64,000 nucleotides of DNA from Mycobacterium sp. 852013-51886_SCH5428379 (lineage in GTDB: Bacteria; Actinomycetota; Actinomycetes; Mycobacteriales; Mycobacteriaceae), in NCBI RefSeq assembly GCF_001665575.1, contig NZ_LZSU01000051.1:248001-312000 (forward strand). The letters run 5' to 3'. Of the stretch, positions 57,762 through 64,000 are shown piece by piece. The notes beneath the pieces are model-generated. The model made no database searches. It worked only from the letters and a program-made list of their open reading frames with translations, and was not told the origin of the DNA. The translations under genes and the position numbers were made by a program. Position 1 is the stretch's first letter; the number at the start of each line of letters is the position of its first letter.

Positions 57762-60700
57762 GTGACGAGCCAGGCGGACAGCCTCACGACGAGTTCGGCC
57801 ACGGTGCGCGCCGAGGTCGCCGAACTCCTCGGTGTCGACGCGTCCGAACTGGATCCCGATGCCGACCTGATCGCCTCCGGGCTGGATTCCATCCGCATGA
57901 TGAGCCTGTCGGGCCGCTGGCGGAAACAGGGCATCGACGTCGGCTTTGCGGCCATGGCGGCCAACCCCACCGTCGCGTACTGGACGCAGCTGGTCGGCGA
58001 ACACGCCCCCGCCCTGGCGAGCGGCGTCGAGGAGCCCGCCGCCGATGCCGGTGATCCCCACGCACCGTTCCCGCTCGCGACGATGCAGCACGCCCTGTGG
58101 ATGGGCCGCAATGAGCTCACCGAACTCGGCGGCGTGGCCGCCCACCTGTACGTCGAATTCGACGGCTTCGGCGTGGACCCCGACCGTCTGGGCGCTGCGG
58201 CCGCCCAGCTCGCGGCCCGCCACCCGATGCTGCGTGTGGAGATCCTCGGCGACGGTACGCAGCGCATCGGTGACCGGCCGCTGCCGGTCAAGACCACCGA
58301 TCTGCGCGACCTGGACGCCGCCGCCGCCGAGGCGCGGCTCGCGGAGATCCGCCAGACCAAATCGCATCAGTTGCTCGAGGGCGAGGTCCTCGAGCTGGCG
58401 CTGACGCTGCTGCCCGACGGGCGCACCCGCCTGCACGTCGATCTCGACATGCAGGCCGCCGACGCCGTCAGCTACCGCAACTTCATGGCCGACCTTGCGG
58501 CGTTCTACCGGGGCGCGCAGCTACCGGACCTCGGCTACAGCTACCGGGAGTACCGCAGCGCGTACACCGCGACGCCACCCGCCAACGCCGACACCGACCG
58601 GGACTGGTGGACCGAGCGCATCCCGTCGCTGCCCGAGCCGCCCGCCCTGCCGCTGGTGCCCCGCGCGGAGCAGCGCAACCCGCACCGCGGTACCCGGCGC
58701 TGGAAGTTCCTCGACGCCCAGACCCGCGACGGCCTGTACGCCGCGGCCCGCAAGCGGGGGATCACCCCGGCGATGGCGTTCGCCGCCTCCTACGCGGGCA
58801 CCCTGGCCCGCTGGTCGACCAGCAGGCACTTCCTGCTCAACCTGCCGATGTTCGGCCGCGAGCCCTACCACCCCGACGTCGACAGGCTCGTCGGGGACTT
58901 CTCTTCCTCGCTGATGCTCGACGTGGACTTGACCGCCGCGCACACCCCGGCCCAGCGGGCCCGCGTCGTCCAGGAGGCCCTGCACACCTCCGCCGGGCAC
59001 GCCACCTACTCGGGGCTGTCGGTGTTGCGCGATCTGAGCCGCCACAACGGCACTCCGACGCTGGCGCCGTTCGTGTTCACCAGCGCGCTGGGGCTCGGCG
59101 ACCTGTTCGCCGGTGACGTCACCGATCAGTTCGGCACCCCGGTATGGCACATCTCCCAGGGCCCGCAGGTGCTGATCGACGCGCAGGTCACGCCGTTCAG
59201 CGGGGGTCTGCTGGTGAACTGGGACGTCCGCGAAGAGGCGTTCCGTCCCGGCGTCATCGACGCGATGTTCGCCTACCAGCTCGCCGAGCTGGACCGCCTG
59301 GCCACCGACGACGCCGCCTGGGACGCGCCGGATCCAGTCGCCGTACCCGAGGCGCAGCTGGCCGTGCGCCGGGCCCTCGAGAGCACCGCCGAACGTAGCG
59401 GCGACGCGCTGCACGACGGCTTCTTCCGCAGCGCCGCAACGAATCCGGATGCGCCCGCGGTGATCAGTGGGTCGGGCGATCTCACCTACGCCGAACTGCG
59501 GGAGCAGGTGCTGTCGGTCGCCGCGGCCCTCACGGTCGCCGGCATCAAGCCGGGGGACACCGTGGCGGTGCTGGGCCCGAAGTGCGCCGAGCAGGTCACC
59601 GCACTGCTGGCCGTGCACGCCGCGGGTGCGGTGTACGTGCCGATCGGCGCGGATCAGCCCGCCGACCGCGCCGCGAGCATCCTGCGCAGTTCGGAGGCGC
59701 GGATGGCGCTGGTGTGCGGTGACGGCGACATCCCCGAGAACCTGTGCGCGCTGACCGTCCGCGAGGCGCTGCGGGTGGGCGCGCGGGTGCAGGACTACAA
59801 GCCTGCGGCGATCTCGCCCGAGCAGATCGCCTATGTGCTGTTCACCTCCGGATCCACCGGTGAGCCCAAGGGGGTGGAGGTCACGCACGCCGCGTCGATG
59901 AACACCGTCGAATTCATCAACGACCACTTCGCGATCGGACCTGCCGACCGCTGCCTGGCCCTGTCCACGCTCGAAGGCGATCTGTCGGTGCTCGACGTGT
60001 TCGGCATGCTGCGCGCGGGTGGGTCGCTCGTGGTCGTCGACGAGGCGCAGCGCCGCGATCCCGACAGCTGGGCCCGCATGATCAACGACCATCGGGTCAC
60101 CGTGCTGCACTTCATGCCGGGCTGGCTGGAGATGCTGCTGGAGGTGGGTGATGCGCTGCCGTCGGTCCGGGTGGTGCCCACCGGCGGCGACTGGGTGCGC
60201 CCCGAGATGGTGCGCGCCCTGCGCGCGGCCGCACCCGGTGTCCGGTTCGCCGGTCTGGGCGGCGCCACCGAGACCGCCACCCACAACACCATCTGCGAGC
60301 CCGGCGAGCTGCCGGCGGATTGGTCGGCGGTCCCGTTCGGGCGGCCGCTGCCCAACAACGCCTGCCGCGTGGTCGCCATCGACGGATCGGACTGCCCGGA
60401 CTGGGTGCCCGGAGAGCTGTGGGTTTCCGGCGGGATCGCCCGCGGATACCGTGGCCGGCCCGATCTGACCGCCGAGCGCTTCGTGTCCCACGCCGGCCGA
60501 ATCTGGTACCGCACCGGTGATCTCGTCCGCCATCTGCCCGACGGCCAGATCGACTTCGTCGGCCGCGCCGACCATCGCGTCAAGGTCAGCGGCTACCGGA
60601 TCGAACTCGGCGAGGTCGAGGCCGCGCTGCGCCGCATCGCCGGCGTGGACGCTGCCGTGGCCGCGGTGCTCCCCACCCCCGGGGACCGGCGCGGGGAGCA

Positions 60701-61274
60701 GCTGACCGCCGTCGTGCGGTTGGCCGATCCCCGGCTGTCGGTAGGCGACCTCACCAGCGCGATGGCCGAACTCGTTCCGCCGCATATGGTTCCGAGCCAC
60801 ATCGCCCTCGTCGAGGCCGTCCCGTTCACCGTCGGCGGCAAGATCGACCGCCGCGCGGCGGCCACCCTGCTGTCCGAGAGCCTCGCCGACCGTGGCGACG
60901 GCCCGGCGCAGACCCACCGGGCGCCGTCCACGGCGCTGGAGCGGGCGCTGGCCGACATCGTCGCTTCCGTGCTGAGCCGCGACGGGGTCGGGCTCGACGA
61001 CGACTTCTTCGAGCTCGGTGGGGATTCGGTGCTGGCGACGCAGACGGTGGCCCGGATCCGCGACTGGCTGGACTCGCCGTCGGTGATGGTGACCGACATC
61101 TTCGCCGCGCGCACCGTCGCCGCCCTCGCCCAGCGGTTGGTCGGTCACGAATCGGGCAGTGCCCGCCTGAATGCCGTCGCCGAGCTCTATCTGGAGGTCG
61201 TCGCGATGAAGTCGGACGACGTGGCCTCCGCTCTCGGTACGGTGCCCGGTTCGACCTCGGCGCCGATGCGATGA
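57762..61274 (+). CDS. mbtB: Phenyloxazoline synthase, NRPS of mycobactin synthesis (MbtB)
   Basis: An 1,170-residue NRPS. Domains in order: aryl carrier (residues about 15-80, phosphopantetheine Ser43 in 'GLDSIRMM'), heterocyclisation (about 95-520, D-x4-D motif at 229-234, 'DMQAAD'), adenylation (about 540-1050, 'TSGSTGEPKG' at 695-704, 'GGATETATHN'), and peptidyl carrier (about 1060-1140, Ser1089 in 'LGGDSVLA'). It condenses the aryl acid with serine (or threonine) and cyclises it to the oxazoline of mycobactin. The M. tuberculosis MbtB is about 1,414 residues with a C-terminal thioesterase; here that domain is a separate gene, overlapping by 4 bp. The GTG follows GGAGG. Confidence 0.94.
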   Translation: MTSQADSLTTSSATVRAEVAELLGVDASELDPDADLIASGLDSIRMMSLSGRWRKQGIDVGFAAMAANPTVAYWTQLVGEHAPALASGVEEPAADAGDPHAPFPLATMQHALWMGRNELTELGGVAAHLYVEFDGFGVDPDRLGAAAAQLAARHPMLRVEILGDGTQRIGDRPLPVKTTDLRDLDAAAAEARLAEIRQTKSHQLLEGEVLELALTLLPDGRTRLHVDLDMQAADAVSYRNFMADLAAFYRGAQLPDLGYSYREYRSAYTATPPANADTDRDWWTERIPSLPEPPALPLVPRAEQRNPHRGTRRWKFLDAQTRDGLYAAARKRGITPAMAFAASYAGTLARWSTSRHFLLNLPMFGREPYHPDVDRLVGDFSSSLMLDVDLTAAHTPAQRARVVQEALHTSAGHATYSGLSVLRDLSRHNGTPTLAPFVFTSALGLGDLFAGDVTDQFGTPVWHISQGPQVLIDAQVTPFSGGLLVNWDVREEAFRPGVIDAMFAYQLAELDRLATDDAAWDAPDPVAVPEAQLAVRRALESTAERSGDALHDGFFRSAATNPDAPAVISGSGDLTYAELREQVLSVAAALTVAGIKPGDTVAVLGPKCAEQVTALLAVHAAGAVYVPIGADQPADRAASILRSSEARMALVCGDGDIPENLCALTVREALRVGARVQDYKPAAISPEQIAYVLFTSGSTGEPKGVEVTHAASMNTVEFINDHFAIGPADRCLALSTLEGDLSVLDVFGMLRAGGSLVVVDEAQRRDPDSWARMINDHRVTVLHFMPGWLEMLLEVGDALPSVRVVPTGGDWVRPEMVRALRAAAPGVRFAGLGGATETATHNTICEPGELPADWSAVPFGRPLPNNACRVVAIDGSDCPDWVPGELWVSGGIARGYRGRPDLTAERFVSHAGRIWYRTGDLVRHLPDGQIDFVGRADHRVKVSGYRIELGEVEAALRRIAGVDAAVAAVLPTPGDRRGEQLTAVVRLADPRLSVGDLTSAMAELVPPHMVPSHIALVEAVPFTVGGKIDRRAAATLLSESLADRGDGPAQTHRAPSTALERALADIVASVLSRDGVGLDDDFFELGGDSVLATQTVARIRDWLDSPSVMVTDIFAARTVAALAQRLVGHESGSARLNAVAELYLEVVAMKSDDVASALGTVPGSTSAPMR

Positions 61275-62008
61275 CGGCGCCGCAGGTGGAATTCGCCCCC
61301 TGGGTCAAGCGCTTCGACGGTGCAGGCGCGGCGTCGACCGTGGTCTTCCCGCATGCCGGTGGCGCCGCCGCGGCATACCGCTCGCTGGCGAAAGCGTTGT
61401 CGGACAACGGCGTCGACACTTTCATCGTGCAGTACCCGCAGCGTGCCGACCGGTTGCGCCATCCCGCTGCCACCAGCATCACCGACCTCGCAACCGAGCT
61501 CTTCGAGGCCGGCCCGTGGGACCGGGTCGCGCCACTGAACCTGTTCGGGCACTGCATGGGCGCCGTCGTCGCGTTCGAGTTCGCCCGCGTCGCCGAACGC
61601 CACGGTGTGCCGGTGCGCACCCTGTGGGCGTCGGCCGGACAGGCGCCGTCGACGGTCGCCGAGGCGCCGCCGCTGCCGACCTCCGACCGTGACGTGCTCG
61701 CGGACATGGTCGACCTCGGCGGCACCGATCCGCGCCTGCTCGAGGACGAGGACTTCGTCGAGCTGCTCGTCATGGCGGTGCAGGCCGACTACCGCGCGCT
61801 CAGTGGCTACGCGTGCGGCGCGGACGACCGGATCGCCGCCGACATCCACGCGCTGCGCGGCGACCGCGATCACCGGATCAGCCGGGAGTGGTCGGACCGG
61901 TGGGCGGCGCACACCTCGGGCGAGTTCACGCTGACGACCTTCGACGGCGGCCACTTCTACCTCAACGAACACCTGGACGCCGTCGTCGGGTTGCTGAGCG
62001 ACAGATGA
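61271..62008 (+). CDS. mbtT: Stand-alone thioesterase of the mycobactin cluster (MbtT-like), Cys nucleophile
   Basis: A 245-residue alpha/beta-hydrolase of the type II thioesterase family. The nucleophile motif reads GHCMG ('LNLFGHCMGAVVAFEFARVA', Cys95) where most have GHSMG, and the catalytic His is at 228 ('GGHFYLNEH'). 'VVFPHAGGAAAAYRSLAKAL' is the conserved N-terminal oxyanion region. It corresponds to the C-terminal thioesterase of M. tuberculosis MbtB (245 + 1,170 residues is about the size of that protein). It may proofread misprimed carrier proteins or assist chain transfer. It overlaps mbtB and mbtC by 4 bp each. Confidence 0.85.
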   Translation: MTAPQVEFAPWVKRFDGAGAASTVVFPHAGGAAAAYRSLAKALSDNGVDTFIVQYPQRADRLRHPAATSITDLATELFEAGPWDRVAPLNLFGHCMGAVVAFEFARVAERHGVPVRTLWASAGQAPSTVAEAPPLPTSDRDVLADMVDLGGTDPRLLEDEDFVELLVMAVQADYRALSGYACGADDRIAADIHALRGDRDHRISREWSDRWAAHTSGEFTLTTFDGGHFYLNEHLDAVVGLLSDR

Positions 62009-63324
62009 CCGCACCCGAAGCCACCGACCCTGTCGTCATCGTCGGCATGGCGGTCGAGGCGCCCGGCGGCGTCGAGAATCCCGATGACCTCTGGACGCTG
62101 CTGTCCGAACAGCGTGAAGCGCTGGGCCCGTTCCCCAGCGACCGCGGCTGGCCGCTGCGCGAGCTTTTCGACGGGTCTCGTCGCGACGGTTTCAAACCCA
62201 TCCACGACCTCGGCGGATTCCTCTCCACCGCAGCCGTTTTCGACCCGGAGTTCTTCGGGATCTCGCCGCGCGAGGCGGTGGCGATGGACCCGCAGCAGCG
62301 GGTGGCCCTGCGACTCGCCTGGCGCGCCCTCGAAGACGCCGGCATCAACCCCGACGACCTCGCCGGCCACGACGCCGGCTGTTACATCGGGGCGTCCGCG
62401 CTCGAGTACGGCCCCGCACTCACCGAGTTCTCGCACCACAGCGGACATCTCATCACCGGGACGTCGCTGGGCGTGATCTCCGGCCGGATCGCCTACACCC
62501 TCGATCTGGCCGGTCCCGCCGTCACCGTCGACACCTCGTGCTCGTCGGCGCTGTCGGCGGTGCACCTGGCCGTCCAGGCGCTGCGCGCCGGCGACTGTGA
62601 CCTCGCCCTGACCGGCGGCGTGTGCGTAATGGGCTCACCCGGATACTTCGTCGAGTTCTCCAAGCAGCATGCGCTGTCCGACGACGGTCATTGCCGGCCC
62701 TACAGCGCGCACGCCAGCGGCACCGTGTGGGCGGAAGGCGCCGGCATGTTCGTGCTGCAGCGCCGATCGGCGGCGGTCCGGGACCGGCGGCCGATCCTGG
62801 GGGAGGTGCGGGCCAGTTGCGTCAACTCCGACGGCCGCACCGTCGGACTGACCGCACCCAGTGGCACCGCCCAGACCCGGTTGTTCGCCCGGGCGATGCG
62901 GCAGGCCGGCGTCACCGCCGAGGACGTCGGCATGGTCGAGGGGCACGGCACCGGAACACACCTCGGCGACCGCACCGAACTGCAATCGCTGACCGCCACC
63001 TACGGCGACGCCGCGCCCGGCCGCGGACCACTGCTCGGTTCGGTGAAATCCAACATCGGCCACACCCAGGCCGCCGCCGGCGCGCTCGGACTGGCGAAGG
63101 TGCTCATCGCCGCCGGCCGCGCCACCGTCCCGCCCACGCTGCACGCCGACGAACCCAGCCGCGAGATCGACTGGGACCAGACCGGACTGCGGCTCGCGGA
63201 CAAACTGACACCGTGGCCGGCACGGAACGGCGAACGCCTGGCCGCGGTCTCGGCGTTCGGGATGAGCGGCACCAACACCCATGTCGTGGTCGCGGTGCCG
63301 GACCACCTCCGGGAAGCGACGTGA
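62005..63324 (+). CDS. mbtC: Polyketide ketosynthase of mycobactin synthesis (MbtC)
   Basis: A 439-residue stand-alone KS with the active Cys179 in 'VDTSCSSALSAVHLA', His in 'VEGHGTGTHLGDRTELQ' and His in 'SVKSNIGHTQAAAGA'. MbtC supplies the KS activity for the beta-hydroxy acid unit of mycobactin, acting in trans with the AT-KR-ACP-type protein MbtD encoded next. The ATG at 62005 overlaps the thioesterase stop, and its own stop overlaps the mbtD GTG start. In M. tuberculosis the same KS-only and AT-containing split is present. Confidence 0.93.
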   Translation: MTAPEATDPVVIVGMAVEAPGGVENPDDLWTLLSEQREALGPFPSDRGWPLRELFDGSRRDGFKPIHDLGGFLSTAAVFDPEFFGISPREAVAMDPQQRVALRLAWRALEDAGINPDDLAGHDAGCYIGASALEYGPALTEFSHHSGHLITGTSLGVISGRIAYTLDLAGPAVTVDTSCSSALSAVHLAVQALRAGDCDLALTGGVCVMGSPGYFVEFSKQHALSDDGHCRPYSAHASGTVWAEGAGMFVLQRRSAAVRDRRPILGEVRASCVNSDGRTVGLTAPSGTAQTRLFARAMRQAGVTAEDVGMVEGHGTGTHLGDRTELQSLTATYGDAAPGRGPLLGSVKSNIGHTQAAAGALGLAKVLIAAGRATVPPTLHADEPSREIDWDQTGLRLADKLTPWPARNGERLAAVSAFGMSGTNTHVVVAVPDHLREAT

Positions 63325-64000
63325 ACACCCACCTACCCGACGGACGTACCCCGGTGGTGTTGAGTGCGCACGGCGACGACCTGCTGCGCGCCGACGCCGC
63401 CGCGGTGCTGCGCCACCTGGACCGCGACCCCGCCGCGACGGTCGACGCCGTGGCGGGCCGATTGCTGACCACCCGCCGGATCCGCAGGCACCGGAGGGTG
63501 ATCCGCGCCCGCACCCGTGACGAGCTGACGGCCGGGCTGCGCGCGGTGGCCGACGGCGCCGAGCACGCACTGGTGACCGGCGGCGCCGACGGTGCCGCCA
63601 CGCGGATCGCGTTCGTCGTACCAGGTCAGGGCACCCAGTGGCCGGGAATGGGCGCCGAGGCGTACGCCACGCTGCCCGACTACCGGGCCGAAGTCGACGC
63701 CTGCGCAGCCGCGTTCGTCGCCGCCGGTGCCCCGTCGCCGATCCACTACCTGACCACGCCGGACGGATCCGGCACCGAAACCGAGATCGAGGGCGCCCAG
63801 TTCCTCCATGCGGTCGGGCTGGCCCAGGTGTGGCGCTCCTGGGGTGTGCTGCCGGACCTGACGGTGGGGCACAGCCTCGGCGAGATCGCCGCCGCCTATC
63901 TCGCCGGGGTGATCACGCGCTCCGAAGCCGTGGCAGTCGTGATCGCCCGGGCGAGCGTCGTCGAGCGGCTGCCCGGTCACCACGCCGTCGCGGTCCTCGG
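63321..64000 (+). CDS. mbtD: Polyketide synthase MbtD, N-terminal part (cut by window edge)
   Basis: The first 226 codons run off the right edge. After a GTG overlapping the mbtC stop, the protein has a KS-to-AT linker ('TPVVLSAHGDDLLRADAAAV') and an acyltransferase domain: 'IAFVVPGQGTQWPGMGAEAY' and 'VGHSLGEIAAAYLAGV' with nucleophile Ser185. Full-length MbtD has AT-KR-ACP and works with MbtC to add and reduce the short beta-hydroxy acid of mycobactin. The extender choice lies beyond the edge. The rest of the cluster (mbtE-mbtG) is presumably downstream. Confidence 0.88.
   Translation, partial: MNTHLPDGRTPVVLSAHGDDLLRADAAAVLRHLDRDPAATVDAVAGRLLTTRRIRRHRRVIRARTRDELTAGLRAVADGAEHALVTGGADGAATRIAFVVPGQGTQWPGMGAEAYATLPDYRAEVDACAAAFVAAGAPSPIHYLTTPDGSGTETEIEGAQFLHAVGLAQVWRSWGVLPDLTVGHSLGEIAAAYLAGVITRSEAVAVVIARASVVERLPGHHAVAVL

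Noticed and set aside
58521..61148. Open frame of 875 codons on the minus strand opposite mbtB
   Set aside because: It is an antisense frame of a very GC-rich gene, composed of low-complexity Arg/Gly/His/Val text with no domain; mbtB on the plus strand has intact domains throughout.
1..64000. CRISPR arrays, tRNA/rRNA genes, insertion sequences, prophage or integrase genes
   Set aside because: No regularly spaced repeats, no cloverleaf or rRNA sequence and no transposase or integrase motifs were seen on either strand.

Overview
The window is high-GC actinobacterial chromosome. Its gene content and order match the Mycobacterium tuberculosis segment running roughly from nadE through rbsK, proA, nadD, comEA/comEC, lepA, subI-cysTWA1, cysH-nirA and hemN into the mbt locus. 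It has no PE/PPE genes, no eis between degV and comEA, and no mbtI or mbtJ next to mbtA. Together with several accessory inserts, this points to an environmental, probably rapidly growing Mycobacterium (Mycolicibacterium). The species cannot be named from the sequence alone. No rRNA, tRNA, insertion sequence or CRISPR array was recognised.

Layout. 1-4.2 kb: a minus-strand run with a truncated SARP-type regulator, a lipoprotein, a small helical protein and a molybdopterin oxidoreductase that lacks the usual [4Fe-4S] cysteines. It faces a TetR gene across a 28-bp palindromic operator. 4.8-7.5 kb: an isochorismatase-fold hydrolase divergent from nadE. 7.5-10.9 kb: a TetR / FAD-monooxygenase / MFS cassette with its own operator. 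10.8-12.5 kb: an enoyl-CoA hydratase and rbsK. 12.6-19.5 kb: a tight plus-strand run proA, MoxR ATPase, VWA protein, nadD, rsfS, gpgP, octT, degV, followed by a terminator hairpin. 21-24.8 kb: comEA-comEC-holA converging on rpsT. 25-29.3 kb: ATP-grasp, alpha-E and transglutaminase genes (the Anbu-associated trio without Anbu) converging on rnz. 29.4-39.3 kb: a CBS protein behind a perfect CRP-type site, a GNAT enzyme, a PemK/MazF-like protein, lepA, three tandem PknH-sensor-like lipoproteins, an ANTAR protein, a GH15 trehalase, a flavoprotein and two small membrane proteins.

39.3-49.3 kb is devoted to sulfur: the sulfate ABC transporter (subI-cysT-cysW-cysA) on the plus strand and sirA-cysH-sirohydrochlorin chelatase on the minus strand, separated by two CNNM/CBS membrane proteins. 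Each sulfur operon is preceded by a short, apparently leaderless Cys-rich ORF and by a structure that can mask the ribosome binding site of the first enzyme gene. This is the layout of mycobacterial cysteine-responsive attenuators. The two operons would therefore bring in sulfate, reduce APS and sulfite, and supply siroheme under shared cysteine feedback.

49.6-64 kb starts with hemW and ends in the mycobactin locus. Divergent mbtA and mbtB share twin IdeR-like boxes. mbtB is followed by a separate thioesterase gene, mbtC, and the start of mbtD. In the place where M. tuberculosis has mbtI/mbtJ, there is instead a 1,716-residue iterative type I polyketide synthase with the KS-AT-DH(TH)-KR-ACP order of 6-methylsalicylic acid synthases and an IdeR-like box at its 5' end. 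I infer that this organism builds a 6-methylsalicylate-capped mycobactin from a polyketide starter rather than a chorismate-derived salicylate. This is the most interesting system in the window.
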